This document shows, one piece after another, positions 1 through 6,378 of a stretch of DNA of 8,409 nucleotides. Position 1 is the stretch's first letter, and each line of letters starts with the position of its first letter. Source of the DNA: CAYZYO01 sp964482585 (lineage in GTDB: Bacteria > Bacillota > Syntrophomonadia > Syntrophomonadales > Syntrophomonadaceae); assembly GCA_964482585.1 (NCBI GenBank), contig CAYZYO010000099.1, positions 1 to 8,409 of the forward strand, read 5' to 3'. Under the pieces are notes generated by a model. It ran no database searches. It had not been told where the DNA came from and saw only the letters and a program-made list of their open reading frames with translations. Position numbers and translations under genes: made by a program.

Positions 1-1
1 T

Positions 2-2350
2 GAGGAATTAAAAGAACTGCTCAAGAGTGAGGATAATCTGGAAAAGGTTTTGCCCCAGGCGTTTGCCCTGATCAGGGAAGCATCGCTCAGGACACTGGGG
101 ATGAGGCATTTTGATGTTCAGCTCCTGGGAGGAATGGTTCTTCATCAGGGAAGGATTGCGGAAATGAAAACAGGTGAAGGAAAAACACTTGTTGCTACCC
201 TACCGGCCTTTTTAAATGCGCTGCAAGGAAAAGGGGTTCACATTATTACCGTAAATGATTACCTGGCATCAAGGGATGCTAACTGGATGAGGCCGGTTTA
301 CGAGTTTTGTGGTCTTTCTGTAGGGCTGATTGTTCATGGACTCAGTTATGAAGAGAGAAAAGCGGCCTATGCCTGTGATATTACCTATGGAACAAATAAT
401 GAATATGGTTTTGATTACCTGCGCGACAATATGGTAGTAAGGGTTGAAAACATGGTGCAGCGGCCTTTACACTATGCCATTATAGATGAGGTTGATTCCA
501 TTCTTATAGATGAAGCCCGTACTCCCCTGATAATATCTGGTGAAGGAGATAAACCGACTGGCTTATATTACCAGATAGCTAAATTTGTTCCCCGTTTAAA
601 GAATGAAGAGGATTATAAGGTTGATGAGAAAGGACATATTGTAACCCTTACTGAAGATGGGGTTAATAAGGTAGAGAATCATTTTAACGTTGATAATCTT
701 TCGGAGAACATGGAACTGGCCCATCATATTAATCAAGGACTAAGAGCACACTGTTTGATGAAAAAAGACCGGGATTATGTAATAAAAGATGGGCAAATTA
801 TAATAGTAGATGAGTTTACAGGCAGATTGATGTTTGGCAGGCGTTATAGTGATGGACTGCATCAGGCTATAGAGGCTAAAGAAGGAGTTAAAATTGAAAA
901 AGAATCCCAGACTTTAGCAACTATTACCTTCCAGAATTATTTTCGCATGTATTCTAAGCTTGCAGGAATGACCGGAACCGCAAAGACTGAAGAAGAAGAG
1001 TTCAGGAAAATTTATGGTATGGATGTAGTAGAAATACCAACCCATAAGCCTATGGTACGAGACGATAAAGCTGATGTAATATACCGGAGTGAAAAAGGTA
1101 AGTTTACTGCGGTGGTCCAGGATATTGCAGAAAAGTATAAAAAGGGACAGCCGGTTTTGGTAGGGACTATATCTATTGAAAAATCAGAAGTCTTAAGTAA
1201 TATGCTTGCTAAGAAAGGTGTCAACCACCAGGTGCTTAATGCTAAACATCACGAAAAGGAAGCCCATATTATAGCTCAGGCAGGGCAGAAGGGTGCGGTA
1301 ACCATTGCTACCAACATGGCTGGAAGAGGTACTGACATAGTCCTGGGAGAGGCAGTTCAGGGAATTGGAGGATTATATGTTTTAGGGACTGAAAGGCATG
1401 AAGCAAGACGGATAGATAATCAGCTTAGGGGACGTTCAGGCCGGCAGGGAGACCCGGGGGAATCCCGGTTCTATGTATCATTAGAAGATGATCTTATGCG
1501 TCTTTTTGGAGCCGAAAACATTGAAGGAGTTATGGATCGCCTGGGGATGGATGATGATTTGCCTATTGAGAATAAAATGATATCCCGGGCAATTGAGAAT
1601 GCGCAGAAGAAAGTAGAGAGCCGCAACTTTACAATAAGAAAAAATGTATTAGAATATGATGATGTAATCAATCAGCAACGTGAGGTAATGTATGGAGAAC
1701 GAAAAAAGGTTCTATATGGAGAAGATTTAAAAGATACTATTACGAGCATGATTGACGATGTTATAGATCAGGTTATCAATAGTTTTGCCGGAGAGAATAA
1801 ATTTGCTGATGAATGGGATCTGCCCGGTCTAATGACCTATATTCAACAGCATATTATACCCCAGCCGGATTTTGAAATTGAAGAAATGAAAGGGATGACT
1901 AAAGAAGAAGCTAAAGAGTTTTTGACCGCACGTACCCATCTCCTTTTTGAGGCCAGGGAAAAAGAGCTGGGTAGTGAAACTATGCATGAGCTTGAAAAAG
2001 CGATTATGCTGAGGATCATTGATGAGAAATGGATGGATCATATTGATGCCATGGATCAGCTGAGAAATGGTATTTCATTAAGGGCTTACGGTCAAAAAGA
2101 TCCATTGATTGAATATAAATTCGAAGCATTTGAAGCTTTCCAGTCAATGATTTACAGTATTAAAGAAGATGTTGTGCGCTATATCCTCAGGGTTAAGGTT
2201 GTGCAAAAGTTAGAGGAAAGAAAGACGACCGAGACCCAGGGTGAAGAGAAGGAAAAGAAACCGGTCAAAGTAGGGAAAAAGATTGGTCGTAATGATCCTT
2301 GTCCATGCGGTAGTGGGAGAAAGTATAAAAAATGCTGTGGGAAAAATTAG
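2..2350 (+). CDS. secA: Protein translocase ATPase subunit SecA (5' partial)
   Basis: SecA is the ATPase motor that pushes preproteins through the SecYEG channel. The reading frame is open from base 2 (EELKELLKSEDNLEKVLPQ), so the TTG at 50 is internal. The 782 visible codons lack about 50-60 N-terminal residues compared with the usual ~840. Visible features, in order: Walker A (MKTGEGKT, bases 164-187), a DEVD box in IIDEVDSILIDEARTP (485-496), the preprotein cross-linking region, AGMTGTAKTEEEEF, NBD2 with ATNMAGRGTDI and the arginine-rich QLRGRSGRQGDPGESRF, the scaffold segment EYDDVINQQREVMYGER, and the two-helix-finger region around DEKWMDHIDAMDQLRNGI. The protein ends in a zinc-binding SEC-C tail, CPCGSGRKYKKCCG, with Cys codons at 2300, 2306, 2333 and 2336; this tail is known to contact SecB or the ribosome. 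No key motif is degraded. It is followed after 120 nt by prfB, the usual Bacillota neighbour. Confidence 0.98.
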   Translation, partial: EELKELLKSEDNLEKVLPQAFALIREASLRTLGMRHFDVQLLGGMVLHQGRIAEMKTGEGKTLVATLPAFLNALQGKGVHIITVNDYLASRDANWMRPVYEFCGLSVGLIVHGLSYEERKAAYACDITYGTNNEYGFDYLRDNMVVRVENMVQRPLHYAIIDEVDSILIDEARTPLIISGEGDKPTGLYYQIAKFVPRLKNEEDYKVDEKGHIVTLTEDGVNKVENHFNVDNLSENMELAHHINQGLRAHCLMKKDRDYVIKDGQIIIVDEFTGRLMFGRRYSDGLHQAIEAKEGVKIEKESQTLATITFQNYFRMYSKLAGMTGTAKTEEEEFRKIYGMDVVEIPTHKPMVRDDKADVIYRSEKGKFTAVVQDIAEKYKKGQPVLVGTISIEKSEVLSNMLAKKGVNHQVLNAKHHEKEAHIIAQAGQKGAVTIATNMAGRGTDIVLGEAVQGIGGLYVLGTERHEARRIDNQLRGRSGRQGDPGESRFYVSLEDDLMRLFGAENIEGVMDRLGMDDDLPIENKMISRAIENAQKKVESRNFTIRKNVLEYDDVINQQREVMYGERKKVLYGEDLKDTITSMIDDVIDQVINSFAGENKFADEWDLPGLMTYIQQHIIPQPDFEIEEMKGMTKEEAKEFLTARTHLLFEAREKELGSETMHELEKAIMLRIIDEKWMDHIDAMDQLRNGISLRAYGQKDPLIEYKFEAFEAFQSMIYSIKEDVVRYILRVKVVQKLEERKTTETQGEEKEKKPVKVGKKIGRNDPCPCGSGRKYKKCCGKN

Positions 2351-2455
2351 TAAATCATTTATAAAATGTCACCAGGTTAAAGATCCAAATATAATTATAT
2401 GTTACACTGTAAATATTATAGAGGGTATAGATTATTATTTATTGTTTTAAAATAT

Positions 2456-2473
2456 AAGGGGGGGAACAGCTTG
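2456..2473 (+). promoter_or_regulatory. prfB ribosome binding site and TTG start
   Basis: A purine run AAGGGGGGGAA lies 6-7 nt upstream of TTG 2471. It decides the prfB start: no ATG or GTG in the zero frame upstream of the frameshift has a comparable site, and TTG 2471 gives 23 codons before the TGA, close to the ~25 usual for RF2 genes. The in-frame ATG at 2525 would leave only five codons before the stop and lacks a strong site at the right distance. The seven-G core deviates from GGAGG and would pair with the 16S rRNA tail partly through G-U pairs. Confidence 0.75.
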
Positions 2474-3581
2474 ATTGAAGATTCTAAAGCAGGCTGCTTA
2501 ACAATAATAAGCAGGTTGCAAGAGATGAGGGCTTCTCTTTGACATTGATAAATGCAGTGCAGAGGTTGAATTACTCGAGAAAAAAACTTCTAAAGAAAAT
2601 TTCTGGAACGACAAAAATAAAGCCCAAAAAATACTTAAAAGAATAAGTATATTAAAGGGAAAAATAGATGGATATCAAGAACTGTTAAAAACAGCTATAT
2701 ATATAAAAGAACTCCTGGAGATGGGTGAACAAGAGGAAGATCAACAGCTTTTAAAAGAAACTGTCTTGGAACTTGATGCTCTACAAAAAAGCTTCCGCGA
2801 ATTTGAGCTGGAGAATATGTTTTCTGGAGAACACGATGAAAAGAATGCTATTGTTTCCCTCCATGCTGGAGCTGGAGGCACCGAAGCCCAGGATTGGGTT
2901 GAGATGCTTTTGCGTATGTATACTCGCTGGGCTGAATCATCTAATTATGAAGTTGAGGTATTTGACTGTCTAGCGGGAGATGAAGCCGGGATAAAGAGTG
3001 TAACCTTTTTGGTAAAAGGGATATATGCTTATGGAAAACTAAAATGTGAGGAAGGTGTTCACAGGTTAATAAGAATATCTCCATTTGATTCTTCAGGGCG
3101 CCGGCACACCTCATTCGCATCATTATCAGTAATACCGGAAGTTGACGAAAATGTTGAAGTTATAATTAATCAGGATGATCTTAGAATAGATACTTATCGT
3201 TCAAGCGGAGCTGGGGGACAGCATGTGAATAAAACTGACTCGGCGGTTAGGGTTACCCATATTCCAACCGGGTTGGTTGCCCAATGCCAGAGTGAACGTT
3301 CTCAACATGCTAATCGCCTGGCAGCCATGAAAATTATAAAGGCAAAACTATATGAATTAAAACAAAAGGAAGTCCAAAATAGTCTGCAAAATCTTAAAGG
3401 TGATTATAAAGAGATAGCCTGGGGTAGTCAAATACGGACATATATACTTAATCCCTTTTCGATGATAAAGGATCATCGTACTGATCTTGAGGTTGGGAAC
3501 GTGCAGGCGGTTTTGGATGGCGATCTGGATGAATTTATTTATGCTCTGTTACACCAAAAGGTTAATACTATGTTTGCCTAG
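2471..3581 (+). CDS. prfB: Peptide chain release factor 2 (RF2), expressed by programmed +1 frameshift
   Basis: RF2 recognises UGA and UAA stops and triggers peptide release. Translation starts at TTG 2471 (MIEDSKAGCL...), preceded by the G-rich Shine-Dalgarno AAGGGGGGG at 2456-2464. After 23 codons the zero frame meets CTT TGA C (2537-2543). A +1 slip to GAC at 2541 continues as DIDKCSAEVELLEKK... to the TAG at 3579-3581. The joined product is 369 residues, in line with ~365 for the family; an ATG-only call at 2721 would lose about 83 residues. Visible motifs are ENFWND in the N-terminal helical domain, the RF2 discriminator SPF (residues 203-205, in RISPFDSSGRRHTS) and the peptidyl-hydrolysis GGQ (residues 248-250, in SGAGGQHVNKTDSAVR). 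The frameshift gives autoregulation: low RF2 favours slipping over termination at its own UGA. The frame change and the motifs are read directly; the mechanism is established for prfB. Confidence 0.96.
2527..2543 (+). promoter_or_regulatory. prfB programmed +1 frameshift site (CTT TGA C)
   Basis: The slippery codon CTT (2537-2539), the in-frame stop TGA (2540-2542) and the following C (2543) form the canonical RF2 shift site. The upstream frame is positions 2 mod 3 and the downstream RF2 frame is 0 mod 3, exactly a +1 move. A Shine-Dalgarno-like stimulator GAGG sits at 2527-2530, with GGG ending at 2531. It is separated from CTT by 6 nt rather than the ~3 nt of the E. coli AGGGGGUAUCUUUGAC arrangement, so it looks shifted and weaker. 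Confidence 0.93.
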
Positions 3582-3627
3582 TAAACCAGATATACCCGGA
3601 TAATAAAATTATAAAGGAAGATTTAAT

Positions 3628-4455
3628 GTGAAAATTATTAATGAAGAATCACTTTTAGAGGTAGAAAAAAAAGCGCTGGTTATTAGACAGGAAATAGTTA
3701 AGATGCTGGGGCAGGCAGGGTCAGGACATACCGGCGGGTCACTATCAGCAGCCGATATTGTAGCCTGTCTATATTTCTGGGAAATGAATATAGACTCAGG
3801 TAATCCTGGAGGGGAAGATAGAGACCGGTTTGTATTAAGTAAAGGACATGCAGTACCGGTTCTCTATGCGGCATTAGCAGAAAAGGGGTTTTTTCCGCGT
3901 GAAAAATTGGCTACTTTGCGGAAAATTAATAGTCCATTACAAGGGCACCCCGATATGCGAAAGCTGGCAGGAATAGAAGCCTCAACCGGGTCATTAGGAC
4001 AAGGGGTATCCTGGGCTGTAGGGATGGCATTGGCTGCCAGAATAGATAATAAAGATTACCGGGTATATGCTCTTTTAGGTGATGGGGAAATTCAAGAGGG
4101 AATGGTATGGGAAGCAGCTATGGCTGCGGCCCACTACAAGTTGGACAATCTGTTAATATTTATTGATAATAACGGGTTACAGATAGATGGAAGAACACAA
4201 GATGTAATGTCTCCCGAACCGGTAGCAGATAAATTTAAAGCCTTCGGCTGGGAGGTTTTAAACATCAATGGCCATAATTATCAGGAAATAATGGGAGCAC
4301 TTAATACCGGCCGGAATATTAAGGGAAAACCTACTGCGGTTATTGCCCGGACTATTAAAGGAAAAGGCTGTTCTTTTATGGAGGATAATGTTGACTGGCA
4401 CGGGAAAGCCCCAGGCCGGGAAGAGATTGATAAAGCTTTGGCAGAGCTTGGGTAG
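3628..4455 (+). CDS. Transketolase, N-terminal (TPP-binding) subunit
   Basis: This is the first half of a split transketolase, which moves two-carbon ketol units between sugar phosphates in the non-oxidative pentose phosphate pathway, in the cytoplasm. Start is GTG 3628, 7 nt after AAAGGAAG (3613-3620); the overlapping ATG at 3626 reads ATG TGA and is excluded. The 275-residue length is typical of the stand-alone N subunit. Visible motifs are GSGHTGGSLSAAD with H34, LSKGHA, QGHPD, STGSLGQG, and the TPP/Mg2+ motif starting GDGEIQEG at 151-153 and ending at NN 181-182, then IKGKG and DWHGKAP near the C-terminus. The partner subunit lies downstream, but 234 nt away and across a repeat cluster, whereas such pairs are normally nearly contiguous. 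The stop codon TAG shares its G with the first tandem-repeat unit, so the last few residues may have been altered by the insertion; this is inference. A DXS or PDH-E1 identity is unlikely from the motifs and length. Confidence 0.95.
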   Translation: MKIINEESLLEVEKKALVIRQEIVKMLGQAGSGHTGGSLSAADIVACLYFWEMNIDSGNPGGEDRDRFVLSKGHAVPVLYAALAEKGFFPREKLATLRKINSPLQGHPDMRKLAGIEASTGSLGQGVSWAVGMALAARIDNKDYRVYALLGDGEIQEGMVWEAAMAAAHYKLDNLLIFIDNNGLQIDGRTQDVMSPEPVADKFKAFGWEVLNINGHNYQEIMGALNTGRNIKGKPTAVIARTIKGKGCSFMEDNVDWHGKAPGREEIDKALAELG

Positions 4456-4494
4456 TTGGAAAGTTGGAAAGTTGGTCAGTTGGTCAGTTGGTCA
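4455..4494 (+). repeat. Tandem 8-mer repeat, five units
   Basis: Five perfect octamer units lie head to tail: GTTGGAAA twice (4455-4470), then GTTGGTCA three times (4471-4494). All share GTTGG. The array begins on the final G of the upstream TAG stop codon and runs straight into the inverted-palindrome element. It contains no start codon with a ribosome binding site. Its function is unknown. An 8-nt unit would shift frame if its number changed, but here it is non-coding. Confidence 0.9.
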
Positions 4495-4556
4495 GGGGAG
4501 ACTTCAGTCTCCCTTAGGGGTACTGGTCGACCTGGCCGGAGACTGAAGTCTCCTCT
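4494..4556. repeat. REPIN-like paired inverted palindromes
   Basis: Two copies of a ~16-nt imperfect palindrome face each other: GGAGACTTCAGTCTCC (4497-4512) and its exact reverse complement GGAGACTGAAGTCTCC (4538-4553). Complementarity extends to 4494 and 4556 with one G-T pair. Each copy can fold alone (a 7-bp stem with a TTCA loop, and a 6-bp stem with a TGAA loop), or the two can pair as one long hairpin over a 25-nt spacer holding the palindrome GGTCGACC (4525-4532). This nested architecture is that of REP doublets (REPINs) or very short MITEs. No T-tract follows, so it is not a classic terminator. No transposase is present. Copy number elsewhere in the genome is not known from this window. 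Confidence 0.82.
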
Positions 4557-4563
4557 ACAGTGT

Positions 4564-4596
4564 TAATCCGTATGAAATCCGTGGTTAATCACCTTG
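4564..4596. repeat. Degenerate 11-nt direct repeat
   Basis: AATCCGT occurs at 4565-4571 and again at 4576-4582, and TTAATC occurs at 4563-4568 and 4585-4590, giving an 11-nt period over about three units (TAATCCGTATG, AAATCCGTGGT, TAATCACCTTG). The period and sequence differ from the upstream 8-mer array, suggesting a separate repeat type. The third unit is poorly matched. The rest of the gap to 4676 is AT-rich with an eight-G run (4632-4639) and holds no gene I can support. Confidence 0.5.
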
Positions 4597-4675
4597 CTTT
4601 ATTTTCATTAGTGGTTATGTCCTCCGGGCATGGGGGGGGTAATTTATTTATCAGACAAAATGGATAAAATCGTTT

Positions 4676-4692
4676 AAGGAGGAGCTATAGTG
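4676..4692 (+). promoter_or_regulatory. Ribosome binding site and GTG start of the transketolase C subunit
   Basis: AAGGAGGAG (4676-4684) is an almost perfect Shine-Dalgarno, with GGAGG ending 7 nt before GTG 4690. It supports independent translation initiation of the second subunit despite the long repeat-bearing leader. TCCTCC at 4620-4625 is exactly complementary to GGAGGA at 4678-4683 and could mask the site in the mRNA, though such pairing is common by chance. Confidence 0.85.
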
Positions 4693-5625
4693 GAAAAGCA
4701 AGCTACAAGGGAAGCCTATGGGAAAACATTAGTTGAATTGGGCAGTTTATATACTGATGTAGTAGTCCTAGATGCAGATCTATCCAAATCAACTAAGACA
4801 ATAGAATTCGCCCGGAAATATCCAGACAGGTTTATTAATGCGGGAATAGCTGAACAGAATATGATGGGAATGGCAGCTGGATTGGCAGCATCAGGAAAAG
4901 TTGTTTTTGCCAGTTCATTTGCTGTATTTGCCACTGGAAGAGCCTTTGAACAGGTTCGCAATTCCATAGCCTATAGTAATCTTAATGTAAGAATATGTGC
5001 CACCCACTCCGGGATAACGGTTGGGGAAGATGGAGGTTCTCACCAGTCGGTTGAAGATATAGCCTTGATGCGCAGTTTACCTAATATGAAAGTAATAGTA
5101 CCTTCTGATGGAATAAGTACCCGGGAGGCAGTTTTTGAGCTGTATAAATTAAAGGGTCCGGCTTATTTAAGGCTTGGACGTCCGTCAGTACCTGTAATTT
5201 ATAATAAGGGAATAGATTTTAAAATTGGCCGAGGGATTGAATTAAGAAAGGGTAATGATGTTACCCTTATAGCATGTGGTATTATGGTGGAGAAATCGCT
5301 TAAAGCAGCCCAATTATTGGCTGAACGAAATATTGATGCTTCAGTTGTAGATATGCATACTATTAAACCAATTGACAAGGAGCTTATTATAAGAAAAGCT
5401 AAAGACACCGGTGCTATTCTATGCTTGGAAGAACATAGTGTTTTAGGCGGCCTGGGTAGTGCAGTCTGTGAAACGGTCTGTGAAAATTGTCCTATTCCGG
5501 TATATAGAATGGGATTGAATGATGTTTTTGGACAATCTGGTGATCCTGAAAAACTTTTACAACATTATGGTTTAACAGTTGAGCAGATTATACTAAATGT
5601 CCATAAATTATTAATGAATAAATGA
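4690..5625 (+). CDS. Transketolase, C-terminal subunit
   Basis: This is the second half of the split transketolase (Pyr domain plus C-terminal domain), 311 residues, a normal length for the family. It starts at GTG 4690 after a strong Shine-Dalgarno. Motifs: VVVLDADLSKST near residues 24-35, then NAGIAEQNMMGMAAGLA, where E55 is the conserved glutamate expected to contact the TPP pyrimidine ring. These are followed by FASSFAVFATGRAFEQVRN, THSGITVGEDGGSHQSVED (substrate-channel His residues), PSDG, and the C-terminal domain with EEHSVLGGLGSAV and GLNDVFGQSGDPEKLL. It must pair with the N-terminal subunit encoded upstream to make a complete active site at the subunit interface. It ends at TGA 5623-5625, 30 nt before a rho-independent terminator, marking the likely 3' end of the metabolic unit. 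PDH E1-beta and DXS are alternatives, but the motif set fits transketolase best. Confidence 0.95.
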   Translation: MEKQATREAYGKTLVELGSLYTDVVVLDADLSKSTKTIEFARKYPDRFINAGIAEQNMMGMAAGLAASGKVVFASSFAVFATGRAFEQVRNSIAYSNLNVRICATHSGITVGEDGGSHQSVEDIALMRSLPNMKVIVPSDGISTREAVFELYKLKGPAYLRLGRPSVPVIYNKGIDFKIGRGIELRKGNDVTLIACGIMVEKSLKAAQLLAERNIDASVVDMHTIKPIDKELIIRKAKDTGAILCLEEHSVLGGLGSAVCETVCENCPIPVYRMGLNDVFGQSGDPEKLLQHYGLTVEQIILNVHKLLMNK

Positions 5626-5654
5626 AAATAAAAAAGGAATTTTAATATTTTTGT

Positions 5655-5681
5655 AGAACCACCTAATTCAGGTGGTTTTTT
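5655..5681 (+). terminator. Rho-independent terminator after the transketolase genes
   Basis: AACCACCT (5657-5664) pairs with AGGTGGTT (5670-5677), giving an 8-bp stem with an AATTC loop. It runs into a T-tract (5676-5681, followed by C and T). The stem can extend by weak pairs to 5655. It lies 30 nt after the transketolase stop and ends only 5 nt before the ftsE Shine-Dalgarno, so it could instead act as a leaky or attenuating terminator in an ftsEX leader. Confidence 0.9.
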
Positions 5682-5686
5682 CTATT

Positions 5687-5701
5687 GGAGGTAAATTGAT
5701 G
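5687..5701 (+). promoter_or_regulatory. ftsE ribosome binding site fixing the ATG 5699 start
   Basis: GGAGGT (5687-5692) lies 7 nt before ATG 5699. An upstream in-frame GTG at 5672 would begin inside the terminator stem and has no ribosome binding site, so it is rejected. Starting at 5699 gives MLVQFFNVSKIY, which matches the usual FtsE N-terminus. Confidence 0.92.
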
Positions 5702-6376
5702 CTGGTTCAGTTTTTTAATGTCTCCAAGATTTATCCCAACGGAGTAAAGGCGTTGGATGATGTTTCGTTAAAAATAAATCAAGGAGAATTTGTTTATCTT
5801 ATGGGACCCAGCGGTGCAGGAAAATCAACCCTCATCAAGATGTTTTTCCGGGAAGAAGTTCCAACTAGAGGACAGATATTTGTTGCTTCCCGGAGTACGA
5901 TTAGAATGAAAAAAAGCGATGTACCGCAGCTACGCAGGAATATAGGGGTTGTATTTCAGGATTACAAGCTGTTGGAGAATAAAACAGTACAAGAGAATAT
6001 TTCTTTTGCTATGAAAGTAGTAGGAGCAAGTACCAAGGAAATAAAAAAAAGAGTACCAGAAGTTATTGAAATGGTCGGTTTAAAGGGGAAGGAAAATAGT
6101 CTACCCGGCGAAATTTCGGGGGGAGAACAGCAGCGGGTGGGTATAGCCAGGGCACTGGTTAATCAACCACTCCTGCTCATCGCTGATGAACCAACTGGGA
6201 ATCTCGATATTGACACTTCCAGGGAGATTATGGATTTGCTTTTTGATATTAATCGCCGGGGCACTACGGTAGTTATGGCTACCCATGCCATTGAACTGGT
6301 TAAATTAGCCCGCAAAAGAATAATAAGTCTAGAAAAAGGGCGAGTTGTTTCTGATGTTGCAGGTGGGAGTTTATAA
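5699..6376 (+). CDS. ftsE: Cell division ATP-binding protein FtsE
   Basis: FtsE is the cytoplasmic ABC-type ATPase that partners FtsX; ATP cycling is thought to drive FtsX to activate cell-wall hydrolases outside the membrane. The 225-residue product matches the family (~220-230). Visible motifs: Walker A GPSGAGKST (residues 36-44), a Q-loop in VVFQDYKLLENKTVQENI, the ABC signature ISGGEQQRVGIARAL (Ile replacing the usual first Leu, a mild variant), Walker B with LLIADEPTGNLD, and an H-loop in VVMATHAIEL. There is no transmembrane segment, as expected. It lies 2 nt upstream of ftsX, so the two are almost certainly co-translated. Transcription must either read through the terminator just upstream or use a promoter placed before or within it; I see no convincing promoter. 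LolD and other MacB-type ATPases look similar, but the adjacent ftsX settles the identity. Confidence 0.97.
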   Translation: MLVQFFNVSKIYPNGVKALDDVSLKINQGEFVYLMGPSGAGKSTLIKMFFREEVPTRGQIFVASRSTIRMKKSDVPQLRRNIGVVFQDYKLLENKTVQENISFAMKVVGASTKEIKKRVPEVIEMVGLKGKENSLPGEISGGEQQRVGIARALVNQPLLLIADEPTGNLDIDTSREIMDLLFDINRRGTTVVMATHAIELVKLARKRIISLEKGRVVSDVAGGSL

Positions 6377-6378
6377 TT

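Noticed and set aside
1012..2041. Minus-strand open frames inside secA (1012-1224, 1471-1671, 1829-2041)
   Set aside because: They are antisense shadows of a fully conserved gene, with no recognisable protein features.
2402..2431. Possible promoter before prfB (TTACAC with TATAGA, or TATTAT at 2414-2419)
   Set aside because: The -35 matches are poor and the region is so AT-rich that -10-like hexamers are expected by chance.
2721..3581. prfB starting at ATG 2721
   Set aside because: The RF2 frame extends upstream without stop to 2541 with conserved N-terminal sequence and joins the zero frame at CTT TGA C; 2721 is an internal Met.
4343..4546. 67-codon open frame crossing the transketolase stop and the repeats
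   Set aside because: It overlaps the N-subunit gene in another frame, has no ribosome binding site, and its tail only translates the repeats.
4494..4556. Rho-independent terminator or CRISPR remnant at the inverted palindromes
   Set aside because: No T-tract follows either stem, and there are only two copies in inverted orientation without a regular spacer array.
4594..4621. Possible promoter for the transketolase C subunit (TTGCTT with TATGTC)
   Set aside because: The -10 box matches at only three positions; not supportable without a mapped start.
5672..5698. N-terminal extension of FtsE from GTG 5672
   Set aside because: It begins inside a terminator stem, has no ribosome binding site and adds residues not expected in FtsE; ATG 5699 has GGAGGT at 7 nt.
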